Assembly (NCBI GenBank): GCA_036794825.1
Contig: DAIRGA010000014.1
Location: 62,001-126,000, forward strand
Source of the DNA: RZYY01 sp036794825
GTDB taxonomy: Bacteria; Bacteroidota; Bacteroidia; Bacteroidales; 4484-276
Length of the DNA stretch: 64,000 nucleotides
Reading direction: 5' to 3'
Below are positions 33,886 to 43,087 of the stretch, piece by piece. How positions within the stretch are numbered: the stretch's first letter is position 1; each line of letters starts with the position of its first letter. The translations under genes and the position numbers were made by a program. The notes under the pieces are model-generated. The model did not search any database and had not been told where the DNA came from. It saw nothing but the letters and a program-made list of their open reading frames with translations.

Positions 33886-36777
33886 TTAGTTTGCAAAGAT
33901 ATTCTCTTTTTGCTGGTTTAGCTCAGGCAACAGAAACCCGGCGGTAAGTGATTTCGGGTTCAAAGCGACTTCTTCCGGCGTTCCTTCGCAAATGATTTCA
34001 CCTCCTCTGATGCCACCTTCCGGGCCAAGGTCAACGATGTGGTCGGCCATTTTGATAACATCCATATTGTGTTCAACCACCAGTACCGTATTTCCCCTAT
34101 CAACCAGCTTGTTGAGTACCTCGAGAAGTACTTTAACGTCTTCGAAATGCAGACCGGTGGTGGGTTCATCGAGGATGTAAATCGTCTGACCGGTGTCGCG
34201 CTTCGAAAGTTCGGCGGCCAGTTTAACGCGCTGCGCTTCGCCGCCCGAGAGTGTTGTGGATTGCTGTCCAAGCGTGATGTAGCCAAGCCCGACATCTCTT
34301 AGCGTTCTGATTTTCTGTATGATAGAGGGATGACTTTCGAAAAACTCCACAGCCTGGTTGATGGTCATGTTGAGAACGTCGTTGATGGATTTTCCTTTGA
34401 AACGGACTTCGAGGGTTTCGCGGTTGTAGCGTTTTCCCTGGCACGTTTCGCACTCAACATGCACATCGGGGAGGAAATTCATTTCGATGATCCTAATGCC
34501 GGCGCCGCTGCAGGTTTCGCAACGGCCACCCTTGACGTTGAAAGAAAATCTCCCGGGCTGGTAACCCCTAATCTGTGATTCGGGCAGTGATCCAAACAGC
34601 TTCCGGATTTCGTCGAAAACTTTTGTGTAGGTAGCAGGATTAGATCGCGGTGTACGCCCGATCGGCGATTGATCTATCTCAATAACTTTGTCCACGTACT
34701 CAAGCCCGGAAATCTTTTTGTAGGGTAATGGCTTTTTATCAGAGTTGTAAAAATGGGCGCTCAGTATGGGGTAAAGGGTTTCGTTGATGAGGCTGGATTT
34801 GCCGCTGCCGGATACCCCGGTGATGCAGACAAATTTCCCCAGCGGAAGGTTCAGGGTGATGTTTTTCAGGTTGTTGCCGGTGGCGCCTTCCAGTTTCACG
34901 AAGTTCCCGTTGCCGGGGCGTCTGGTTGGGGGCACGGGAATCACTTTTTTCCCGCTGAGGTACTCGCAGGTTATGGTGTGGCAGTTCATCATCGAACCCG
35001 GCGCCCCCTGACCCACGATCAACCCTCCTTTAATCCCGGCGCCCGGACCAATATCCACTATATAATCGCTGGAGAGGATCATGTCTTTGTCGTGTTCAAC
35101 AACGATCACCGAATTACCTACATCGCGGAGTTCCTTCAGCGCTGAAATTAGCCGGTGATTGTCGCGCTGGTGCAGGCCTATACTGGGCTCGTCGAGGATG
35201 TAAAGCACCCCGGTGAGCTGCGAACCGATCTGCGTGGCAAGCCTGATACGTTGAGATTCACCGCCGGAGAGGCTTCTGGCCGGGCGGTTCAGGGTGATAT
35301 AATCCAATCCTACCTCGAGCAGAAACCGGATGCGCGAACTGATTTCACGGGTAATCTCCCGGGCAATTCTGAAAGTACGTTCGCTGACTTTCGCTGGAAG
35401 TTCATCAATCCAGTCGCGCAGGAGAAAAAGATCCATATTGGCCAGCTCTGCGATGTTTTTTTCGAGAATTTTAAAATGCAGCGATTCCTTTTTGAGCCTT
35501 GTACCCTGGCATTCGGGGCAGGGTATCCGGTTCATAAATCCCGAAATCCATTTCTTTACCTGATTGCTGCTGGTTTCGTAGTCCTGGTTGAGGATGAAAT
35601 TGATGATTCCTTCGAAATTCAGCGAGTAATTGGAACTGATACCGAGGTACTCATTTTTGATGTGGATGATTTCGTCGGAGCCGTAGAGAATAGTGGTCAT
35701 TCCTTCCTCAGGTATATCTTCGATTGGCGTATCGAGGTCGAAGCCGTATTTGTGACCAATGGCTTCGATCTGCCGGAAAATCCAATTGGTTTTGTACTCG
35801 CCCAGAGGAGTGATTCCGCCTTTTCGGATGGTGAGTTTCGGGTCGGGAATAACTTTTTTGAGATCAACCTGCGAAACATCACCGAGCCCATTGCAATGCG
35901 GGCAGGCGCCGTAGGGAGAGTTGAATGAAAAGGTGTTTGGCTCTGGTTCGTCGTACGAAATTCCGGTGGTGGGGCACATCAGCAGGCTACTGAAATGGCG
36001 TAACTGGCCGGATTTGGCATCATGAACCATCATCACACCCTTGCCGAGTTTCATGGCAGCCTGCACCGACTTCACCACCCTGTCGTGCATATCATCTTCG
36101 AGCAATATCCTGTCCACTACCACTTCGATATCGTGGGTTTTGTAACGATCAACCTTCATCCCGAAGTTCAGGTCAAGAATTTTCCCATCCACCCTTACCT
36201 TGAGAAACCCAAGTTTCCGGATCTGTTCAAAAAGTTCGCGGTAGTGTCCTTTCCGTGCTTTTACCAGCGGCGCCAGGAAGTTAATCTGTAGTCCAGAATA
36301 CTCTTTTCCGATCAGTTCGATAATCTCCTTTTCGGTGTAACGCACCATCTTTACACCGGTATTGTAGGAATAGGCCTCCCCGATTCGGGCAAAAAGCAGT
36401 CTGAGAAAGTCGTAAATCTCGGTGATGGTACCTACGGTGGATCGCGGGTTTTTGTTCACAGTCTTCTGCTCTATAGAAATTACCGGACTTAACCCATCAA
36501 TTTTGTCCACATCCGGGCGTTCCATGTTGCCGATATACTGGCGTGCGTAGGCCGAGAATGTCTCCATGTAACGTCTTTGCCCTTCAGCATAAATGGTGTC
36601 GAAGGCCAGCGACGATTTTCCGCTGCCGCTCAGGCCTGTAATCACCACCAGCTTGTTGCGCGGTATCTTCACGTCAATGTTCTGAAGATTGTGCATCCGG
36701 GCGCCATACACTTCAAGCATATCGGTGGTTTCAGGGGTAGTGAGCTGAGCTGATGTGGCAGAATTTTCGTCCTTCAT
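33886..36777 (-). CDS. uvrA: Excinuclease ABC subunit A
   Basis: The 963-residue UvrA recognises bulky DNA damage in nucleotide excision repair. Two ABC ATPase halves are visible, with Walker A GLSGSGKSSLAFD near residue 47 and GVSGSGKSSLINE near 656. ABC signatures are LSGGESQRI and LSGGEAQRV, and Walker B ends are ILDEPSIGLH and ILDEPTTGLH. Zinc-binding CxxC pairs occur in both halves (CPHCNG, CPECQG, CETCSG, CETCQG). Length is normal to slightly long. It is transcribed toward the LOG gene. Start ATG at 36777 is followed by a short non-conserved lead before MLEVYGAR. Confidence 0.98.
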   Translation of the reverse strand: MKDENSATSAQLTTPETTDMLEVYGARMHNLQNIDVKIPRNKLVVITGLSGSGKSSLAFDTIYAEGQRRYMETFSAYARQYIGNMERPDVDKIDGLSPVISIEQKTVNKNPRSTVGTITEIYDFLRLLFARIGEAYSYNTGVKMVRYTEKEIIELIGKEYSGLQINFLAPLVKARKGHYRELFEQIRKLGFLKVRVDGKILDLNFGMKVDRYKTHDIEVVVDRILLEDDMHDRVVKSVQAAMKLGKGVMMVHDAKSGQLRHFSSLLMCPTTGISYDEPEPNTFSFNSPYGACPHCNGLGDVSQVDLKKVIPDPKLTIRKGGITPLGEYKTNWIFRQIEAIGHKYGFDLDTPIEDIPEEGMTTILYGSDEIIHIKNEYLGISSNYSLNFEGIINFILNQDYETSSNQVKKWISGFMNRIPCPECQGTRLKKESLHFKILEKNIAELANMDLFLLRDWIDELPAKVSERTFRIAREITREISSRIRFLLEVGLDYITLNRPARSLSGGESQRIRLATQIGSQLTGVLYILDEPSIGLHQRDNHRLISALKELRDVGNSVIVVEHDKDMILSSDYIVDIGPGAGIKGGLIVGQGAPGSMMNCHTITCEYLSGKKVIPVPPTRRPGNGNFVKLEGATGNNLKNITLNLPLGKFVCITGVSGSGKSSLINETLYPILSAHFYNSDKKPLPYKKISGLEYVDKVIEIDQSPIGRTPRSNPATYTKVFDEIRKLFGSLPESQIRGYQPGRFSFNVKGGRCETCSGAGIRIIEMNFLPDVHVECETCQGKRYNRETLEVRFKGKSINDVLNMTINQAVEFFESHPSIIQKIRTLRDVGLGYITLGQQSTTLSGGEAQRVKLAAELSKRDTGQTIYILDEPTTGLHFEDVKVLLEVLNKLVDRGNTVLVVEHNMDVIKMADHIVDLGPEGGIRGGEIICEGTPEEVALNPKSLTAGFLLPELNQQKENIFAN

Positions 36778-37077
36778 GAAAAGGCAGGAGATTTTTTAAG
36801 TAAAACAGAACCTTTAAACAATCCGCAATGGTTTTTTATTGCAAAAAAGAGAAAAATGGTTTTGAGATGGATGTTGGGCGTTGGACAGTTGGACGTTGGG
36901 CGTGTAAATTCCAAAATGAAAAGCAGATTTTGAAAGAAACGTAATTTTGAAACGTTCTTTCTCGGACGATGCCGGTAATACAGATTGGAGTTGAAAAGAT
37001 AATCCGCTGAGCAGTCCGGCCTCTAAGATCTGATAAGTGCTGTTTTAAAAGACTGATTTTTACTGATACATATCCCG
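36778..37077. other. Divergent gap with a short heptamer array
   Basis: The 300 bp between uvrA (minus) and the C1 peptidase gene (plus) contain no coding region that I can support. At 36873-36901 four copies of GTTGGRC stand almost head to tail. No exact TAnnTTTG box was found for either gene. Confidence 0.5.
36873..36901 (+). repeat. GTTGGRC heptamer array
   Basis: Four heptamers GTTGGGC, GTTGGAC, (A) GTTGGAC and GTTGGGC run in tandem with one extra base in the middle. Confidence 0.6.
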
Positions 37078-40000
37078 ATGAAACTGATTTTTACTCACTT
37101 GCTTGTTTTCATTTCGCTTGTAATGGTTTATGGCCAGCCTGCCAAAATCAATCCCGAAAATAATCTCCCTGCGATTTTAAGCCAGATGGACGAGGCATGG
37201 TTCGGGTCGTTGCCGGAAGCAAAGATACCCGACAATTTGCGCTCCAGGGAGCTTCCCTGGCGTCACGACAACTCCGATCAGCCTTACTTCCGGCCGATAT
37301 TCAGTCAGTCGGGGCCATCATGCGGCCAGTCGGCGGGCGTTGGTTACGGTTTCACATACGAAATCAACCGCTTGAGGGATCTACCGGCCGACACCTCCAT
37401 CAACCAGTATCCATCGCATTTCACCTACAATTTTATGAACGGCGGCAGTGGATACTACGGTGTGAATTACATGCACAGTTTCGAAATCCTGCGACAGCTC
37501 GGCACTCCCAATGTGAAGGATTACGGCGGCATGAGCATTGACAACGGCGAGATATGGTTAAGCGGTTATGACCTTTACTATGCGGCGATGAAAAACCGGA
37601 TCCGCGGGGTTAAGGTTATAAAAGTGAATACCCCGGAAGGCCTCCTCACCTTGAAACACTGGCTGGTAAATCACCTCGAGGGATCTGAAATTGGCGGTAT
37701 AGCCAATTTCAATGCCGGCAGTCCCTGGAATCTGGAAATGCTGCCCCCCGAAAGCCCTGAGGCCGGCAAAAACGTTATGGTTCAATTTTCGGGAACCTAC
37801 GCTACGCATGCCATGACCATCGTGGGTTACAACGACAGCATCCGGTTTGATTATAACAACGATGGCGAGTTCACCAACCATCTCGATATCAATGACGACG
37901 GGCAGGTGGATATGCGCGACTGGGAAATCGGTGGGGTGAAATTTGCCAACTCCTACGGCAGCTCATGGGGCGATGAAGGATTTTGCTACATGATGTATAA
38001 GGTTCTGGCTGATGATGTTACGATTGGCGGAATATGGAACGGCACCGTGCATATCCTCGAAGCAAAGGCTTTTCATGAACCTCTGCTCGCCATGAAGCTG
38101 ACCCTTAAGCACGATTCGAGGGAAAAAATCAGAGTAGCCGCCGGGGTTGCAGCCGATACTTCGCGACTCACTCCTGAAGACCTTATTTACTATCAGGTTT
38201 TCAATTTCCAGGGTGGGCACAACTACATGCAGGGTGGCAGAACCAACCCGGATCATAAAACCATTGAATTCGGCCTCGATATCTCGCCGCTGCTCAGCCA
38301 CATTGAGCCAGACCAGCCGGTAAAATTCTTTGTCGAAATCACCGAAAATGACCCAAAAAATACCGGCGCCGGTGAGATAATCTCCTTTTCGATAATAGAT
38401 TACACCAGTGGAATGGTTGAAATTCCCTGTCCGCAAACCAGCGTTCCGATAGCTGATGATGATGTGACCTACCTTTCTGTGGTTCACACAGTTTCGTTTG
38501 ACAAAGTTGAAATTGTTACCGAAGAGTTGCCGGCAGCCACAACCGGCCAAAATTTCGAGTATCAACTGGAAGCTGCCGGTGGTTCGCCTGGTTACCGCTG
38601 GGAAATTAAAACTCCCTACCATCAGCAATTGAAGAATGCTGATTTTCCGCTGATTGATGACGTTCAGCTCATTCCTGAGGCGCCGCATTACAAGCTCGCA
38701 TCACAGGAGATCGGATTTGAATTTCCTTTTTATGGCAAGAAATACAGCAAAATCTACCTGCACCGCGATGGCTACCTGCTGTTCGAAGAAAACGATTTCC
38801 CCTGGTCATATTACAACGACGCTTTTGTGCTTTTCAGACAGATGAAATGCATCGCCGGGTTTATGTTTTACCCCGTAAATTACTACCCCGGAACCCATCG
38901 CGATGAGCGTTTCTGGTATGAGGGCGATGAAACCGTTGCCGCTTTTCGCTGGAGCAAGTCGCTTACCCATTACGAACAAACCGTTGGACAAGCTGAATTT
39001 GCCGTAAAACTCTACCCCGATGGCCGGATCGAGTACTTTTTCAACGACATCCAACTTACCGAAGATATACTGTGGTATTCAGGCGTGTCAAAGGGGTTTA
39101 ACCTGGATCACACCTTGATCGAAAATGCCAACTCCTCGCGATTGCCCGCATTTTCAGCCTACTCGCTGGCGCCGGAAATTATTCCTGAAAACATTCATCT
39201 ATCCGCCGAAGGACTAATGTCAGGCATGATGGAACCCACCGAAACCATCAGCAATATCACCGTAAAGGTTACCGATGAGCACGAAATCAGCATAAGCAGG
39301 ACTCTTCAGCTTTCTGACCGGTTCATTTTCAGCTATCAGTTGAATGCGGGCAATACCAGCATTTTGCACAGCGGAGATACCGTAACGATTGATCTTACGG
39401 TGAAAAATATCTCAACGCAGGTTTCAATGGGTGTGGAAGCCTCCTTACTTTGTAAAGATCAGCATTTCGAACTGGTAAGCGGTAATGCTTTTTTGGGGGA
39501 TATTCAGCCGGGAGCGAGCGTAACCGTTCAGATGGCTTTTAAAGGAGTGATTTCTGCACAATGCCCTGATCAATACGTATTTATCGCTGATTTGCAGCTT
39601 AATTCCGGTCAGATTCAAAGAAATGGAAAAATCCATTTTGGCTGCAGTGCCCCTGTTGTAGGCTTGAAAGATTACCTGGTTAATGATAACGATAACAACC
39701 GGTTAGACCCCGGCGAGACAACTAATCTCATGATTTCGCTGGCAAATTTTGGAAATGCCACTGCAACTGGAATTACCGGAACGCTCACGTGCAACGACCC
39801 TTTTATTACCATCAACAACCCGGCAACGGTAGATTATGGCAGCCTTTTACCCGGCCAAAGCGGGCAGCAGAGTTTTTCCATTTCGGTGGGTGCAGCTTGT
39901 CCTATTTTTCATGAAATCAAATTTTACCTTACCATTGATACCGAAATCGGGCAGCAGTTCATTGCCAGCATAAGCCTTAATGTTGGCCAGTATCCGCTGA

Positions 40001-40908
40001 TGGTGGTTAATCTGGCTAAAAATGAAGTCTCGGCAAATGTAATCAAAAGTTCGCTCGACGCCCTCGGAATTGATTACGATTACAACGATTCCATACCCGA
40101 ACGGCCGGATTTGTACCGTGCAATTATCCTTTGTCTCGGTACATTTTACTTCAACACTGCGCTGACGCAGGCACAGGGAGGGGTGCTGTCCGATTTTCTC
40201 GACAACGGCGGAAGGCTTTACATGGAGGGAACCACTACCTGGTACATTGACCCACAAACTGCTGTGCACCCGAAGTTTTCTACCTCCGTTATCACCATTC
40301 CCAACTGGATTTCCTTCACTTCGATGCTCGGTGTTGAAGGCAATTTTGCGCAAGGACTAAATTTCCCCTTTACCGGCACTTACAACCTGTTGCCCTGCTA
40401 CTTTCAGCCGTACTCTCCCGGGCTGGCGCTGATGAGGGTAAACACGGGCGATAATAACGTCATGATGTCGTCATGCGATGCAGGCAATTACAAAACAGTC
40501 GGTTCGATACTTGAATTCGGGAGTTTTGGCGGCGAAGCCTCCACAGCCGGCCGAAATGCGCTGATGTTTGAAATCCTCAAATTCTTTGGACTTCAGGATT
40601 ATATCATTTCTGTTCCAGAACCGGCTGAATCAGCCGCTCCCGGAGTTGTTTCCTTCTCTCCAAACCCTTTCAGAGATGAAATCTATTTTCAGATTTCGCC
40701 GGCTAAGTCCGGGCCTTTGGAAATCAATATTTATGATATAAATGGCCGTGAAATTTGGCAAGTGATTGAGAATGCAACCGCTGGAAAGCAGACCATCACT
40801 GTAAAACCGGTTACTCAAACCGGAAACCTTTTGCCAGCAGGCGTTTACTTTTTCAGGATTATTGGCAATGAATGGACAGCCGGTGGGAAGATCATTCAAT
40901 CCAATTGA
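37078..40908 (+). CDS. Large secreted C1 (papain-like) cysteine peptidase with T9SS type A sorting domain
   Basis: The 1276-residue protein has a signal peptide (MKLIFTHLLVFISLVMVYGQ). The papain-type catalytic domain has Cys82 in GPSCGQSAG, His244 in TYATHAMT and Asn291 in KFANSYGSSWG. Between His and Asn lie two calcium-binding-like loops (DYNNDGEF and the EF-hand-like DINDDGQVDMRD, near residues 260-285). The long middle part is beta-rich with Ig-like modules (TVKVTDEHEIS; DLTVKNISTQV; NLMISLANFGNAT). The last 85 residues are a sorting domain (SFSPNPFRDEIYFQI, GVYFFRIIG). It is a secreted protease, transcribed alone. Confidence 0.93.
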   Translation: MKLIFTHLLVFISLVMVYGQPAKINPENNLPAILSQMDEAWFGSLPEAKIPDNLRSRELPWRHDNSDQPYFRPIFSQSGPSCGQSAGVGYGFTYEINRLRDLPADTSINQYPSHFTYNFMNGGSGYYGVNYMHSFEILRQLGTPNVKDYGGMSIDNGEIWLSGYDLYYAAMKNRIRGVKVIKVNTPEGLLTLKHWLVNHLEGSEIGGIANFNAGSPWNLEMLPPESPEAGKNVMVQFSGTYATHAMTIVGYNDSIRFDYNNDGEFTNHLDINDDGQVDMRDWEIGGVKFANSYGSSWGDEGFCYMMYKVLADDVTIGGIWNGTVHILEAKAFHEPLLAMKLTLKHDSREKIRVAAGVAADTSRLTPEDLIYYQVFNFQGGHNYMQGGRTNPDHKTIEFGLDISPLLSHIEPDQPVKFFVEITENDPKNTGAGEIISFSIIDYTSGMVEIPCPQTSVPIADDDVTYLSVVHTVSFDKVEIVTEELPAATTGQNFEYQLEAAGGSPGYRWEIKTPYHQQLKNADFPLIDDVQLIPEAPHYKLASQEIGFEFPFYGKKYSKIYLHRDGYLLFEENDFPWSYYNDAFVLFRQMKCIAGFMFYPVNYYPGTHRDERFWYEGDETVAAFRWSKSLTHYEQTVGQAEFAVKLYPDGRIEYFFNDIQLTEDILWYSGVSKGFNLDHTLIENANSSRLPAFSAYSLAPEIIPENIHLSAEGLMSGMMEPTETISNITVKVTDEHEISISRTLQLSDRFIFSYQLNAGNTSILHSGDTVTIDLTVKNISTQVSMGVEASLLCKDQHFELVSGNAFLGDIQPGASVTVQMAFKGVISAQCPDQYVFIADLQLNSGQIQRNGKIHFGCSAPVVGLKDYLVNDNDNNRLDPGETTNLMISLANFGNATATGITGTLTCNDPFITINNPATVDYGSLLPGQSGQQSFSISVGAACPIFHEIKFYLTIDTEIGQQFIASISLNVGQYPLMVVNLAKNEVSANVIKSSLDALGIDYDYNDSIPERPDLYRAIILCLGTFYFNTALTQAQGGVLSDFLDNGGRLYMEGTTTWYIDPQTAVHPKFSTSVITIPNWISFTSMLGVEGNFAQGLNFPFTGTYNLLPCYFQPYSPGLALMRVNTGDNNVMMSSCDAGNYKTVGSILEFGSFGGEASTAGRNALMFEILKFFGLQDYIISVPEPAESAAPGVVSFSPNPFRDEIYFQISPAKSGPLEINIYDINGREIWQVIENATAGKQTITVKPVTQTGNLLPAGVYFFRIIGNEWTAGGKIIQSN

Positions 40909-41019
40909 GCGCGGAAAAGCAGCATCCGTCAGTGTTTCATTCATATTCAACTTTGGCATGAAACCAGTCTAAAAATAAGCAGTTTGAGGGTTTTTATTCT
41001 GAACTGATGGTAATATTTG

Positions 41020-41027
41020 TAGTTTTG
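41020..41027 (+). promoter_or_regulatory. -7 promoter element of the agmatinase operon
   Basis: TAGTTTTG, an exact TAnnTTTG match, lies 29 nt before the speB ATG. No -33 TTTG at normal spacing. Confidence 0.45.
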
Positions 41028-41056
41028 TCAAAATTTTCATCTAAATCAAAAGATTG

Positions 41057-41914
41057 ATGCAGCAAGAACTGAATTTTGGCGGACTTGATGCTGGTTATAC
41101 CGAGCTGGAAAATGCTTCAGTGGTAGTAATCCCGGTTCCTTACGACGAAACCAGCACCTGGGGCAAAGGCGCCGACAAAGGCCCGGATGCCATCCTCGAA
41201 GCTTCGGCAAATATGGAGTTGTACGATATCGAAACCGATGCTGAAGTTTATAAAATCGGGATTTTCACCGCTCCTCCGGTGTTGGAAAAATCCTCGCCCG
41301 AAGCCATGGTAAACGCCGTACATCAGGAAGCCCTGAAATATATCCGTCAGGGAAAATTTGTTGTTGGACTTGGCGGCGAACACTCCATCACCGCCGGTTT
41401 TGCCCGTGCCCATGCCGAAATATATAAAAACCTCACCGTGCTGCAGTTTGATGCCCACACCGACCTCAGGCCCGAATACGAAGGAAGCCCTTACAACCAC
41501 GCCTGTGTAATGTCGAGAGTGGCCGAATTGTGCCCCATTGTTCAGGTAGGCATCAGAAGCATGGACGTCATTGAAAAACCTTTCCTGGTAAGAGATAATC
41601 TCTTTCTTGCCGAAGAAATCCATGGCCGCGACGACTGGTACGAAGAGGTGATTGACCAACTGTCGGAAAATGTTTTTATCACCATTGACCTCGACGTGTT
41701 CGACCCGTCCATCATGCCCTCCACCGGAACGCCCGAACCCGGAGGTATGCAGTGGTATGAAGTGATCAGGTTGTTAAAAATGGTGTCGCAGAAGCGCCAT
41801 ATCGTCGGCTTCGACATCATGGAACTTGCCCCGACTGAAATCAACAAAGCGCCGGATTTCCTTGCCTCCAAGCTGGTTTACAAACTGCTGGCCTATCGTT
41901 TTCAAATGAAATAA
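41057..41914 (+). CDS. speB: Agmatinase-family ureohydrolase
   Basis: The 285-residue enzyme has the two-manganese centre of ureohydrolases: His109 in GGEHS, Asp132/His134/Asp136 in DAHTD, and Asp211/Asp213 in DLDVFDP. Agmatinases release urea from agmatine and give putrescine. I use the ATG at 41057; a TTG directly before it is possible. It lies 18 bp before the deoxyhypusine-synthase-like gene, so the two are certainly in one transcript. That context points to polyamine metabolism. Other guanidino substrates such as aminopropylagmatine are possible and cannot be told apart from sequence alone. Confidence 0.9.
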   Translation: MQQELNFGGLDAGYTELENASVVVIPVPYDETSTWGKGADKGPDAILEASANMELYDIETDAEVYKIGIFTAPPVLEKSSPEAMVNAVHQEALKYIRQGKFVVGLGGEHSITAGFARAHAEIYKNLTVLQFDAHTDLRPEYEGSPYNHACVMSRVAELCPIVQVGIRSMDVIEKPFLVRDNLFLAEEIHGRDDWYEEVIDQLSENVFITIDLDVFDPSIMPSTGTPEPGGMQWYEVIRLLKMVSQKRHIVGFDIMELAPTEINKAPDFLASKLVYKLLAYRFQMK

Positions 41915-41932
41915 TCATTAAAAAATTACATC

Positions 41933-42952
41933 ATGGACAAAAAGCAACTTTTAAAAGACACCGTAAAGCACATCGACGTCAAGTCGTTTGACTCCACGCC
42001 GATCATTGACGCCATGCGCGATATGTCGTTTACTTCGCGCGACACGGCCGCCGCTACGGATATCCTGCAACGCATGATAAAGGATAAAGAATGCACCATC
42101 TGGCTCACGCTTGCCGGTAGCACAAGTGCAGGCGGCTGTATGCAGGTGTATGTGGATATGATTAAAAATAACATGATTGACGCAGTGGTAGCCACCGGCG
42201 CCTCCATCGTGGATATGGATTTCTTCGAAGCGCTCGGCTTCAAACACTACAAAGGAACTCCCTGGATTGACGACAAACAACTGCGTTCGGTATACATTGA
42301 CCGGATTTACGATACCTACATTGACGAAGAGGAACTGCAGGCTTGCGATGAAACTACAAAGATCATCGCCGACAGCCTCGAACCAAGACCCTACTCGTCG
42401 AGAGAATTCATCAAAGAGATGGGCAGATACCTCACCCAACATTCCATAAAAAAGGACTCGTTGGTGCAAACAGCCTTCGAACACAACGTGCCGATCTTCT
42501 GCCCGGCATTCTCCGACTCAAGCGCCGGATTTGGCCTGGTTAAACATCAGTGGGAAAGACCGGATAAGCACCTCTCCATTGATTCGGTCAAAGATTTTCT
42601 GGAACTCACCAAAATCAAAATGGCAGCCGGAACCAGCGGTTTGTTTATGATTGGCGGCGGCGTGCCAAAGAACTTTGCACAGGACACGGTTGTCTGCGCC
42701 GAAATTCTTGGCAAAGATGTTCCCATGCACAAATACGCCGTGCAGATTACCGTGGCCGACCCGCGCGATGGCGCCTGCTCCAGCTCCACCCTGAAAGAGG
42801 CCTCCTCCTGGGGCAAAGTGGACACCGTGTATGAGCAGATGGTGTATGCCGAAGCTACTTCGGTGTTGCCACTGATCATCAGCTATGCCTACCACAAAGG
42901 CGACTGGAAAAACCGTAACAAGTGGGAATGGGCAAAGTTGTTCGACAAATAA
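41933..42952 (+). CDS. Deoxyhypusine-synthase-like protein
   Basis: The 339-residue protein is a bacterial member of the deoxyhypusine synthase family. It shows an NAD-binding-type LTLAGSTSAGG near residue 59, ATGASIVDMDF near 87, the FCPAFSDSSAGFGL stretch near 188, and the active-site lysine as Lys295 in SSWGKVD. In eukaryotes and archaea the enzyme moves a 4-aminobutyl group from spermidine to a lysine of (a)IF5A. Bacteria lack that target, and some bacterial relatives have been linked to homospermidine formation. Its place just after agmatinase supports use of a polyamine. The actual acceptor here is unknown. Confidence 0.88.
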   Translation: MDKKQLLKDTVKHIDVKSFDSTPIIDAMRDMSFTSRDTAAATDILQRMIKDKECTIWLTLAGSTSAGGCMQVYVDMIKNNMIDAVVATGASIVDMDFFEALGFKHYKGTPWIDDKQLRSVYIDRIYDTYIDEEELQACDETTKIIADSLEPRPYSSREFIKEMGRYLTQHSIKKDSLVQTAFEHNVPIFCPAFSDSSAGFGLVKHQWERPDKHLSIDSVKDFLELTKIKMAAGTSGLFMIGGGVPKNFAQDTVVCAEILGKDVPMHKYAVQITVADPRDGACSSSTLKEASSWGKVDTVYEQMVYAEATSVLPLIISYAYHKGDWKNRNKWEWAKLFDK

Positions 42953-42977
42953 TACTTCTTACTTCCCGTAAAAATGG

Positions 42978-43014
42978 AAAACCTCCGGTTCAGTAATGTT
43001 CCGGAGGTTTTTTA
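42978..43014 (+). terminator. Terminator of the agmatinase operon
   Basis: AAAACCTCCGG and CCGGAGGTTTT form an 11-bp stem with a 12-nt loop and a T-run, 25 bp after the last stop. Confidence 0.85.
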
Positions 43015-43030
43015 TGGTCGAGGGATAGTA

Positions 43031-43065
43031 AAAAAGGGATTGAAACATGATCCCAATCCCTTTTT
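43031..43065 (-). terminator. Terminator of the C25 protease gene
   Basis: AAAAAGGGATTG and CAATCCCTTTTT form a 12-bp perfect stem with an 11-nt loop. On the minus strand it follows the C25 protease stop by about 20 bp. Confidence 0.85.
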
Positions 43066-43087
43066 ATTGGTTGAAGACTTGGTCTCC

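Noticed and set aside
35155..35928. A 257-codon plus-strand frame opposite uvrA
   Set aside because: Antisense to conserved UvrA coding sequence; no family resemblance.
37963..38688. A 241-codon minus-strand frame inside the C1 peptidase gene
   Set aside because: Antisense to the peptidase; no signal peptide or motif.
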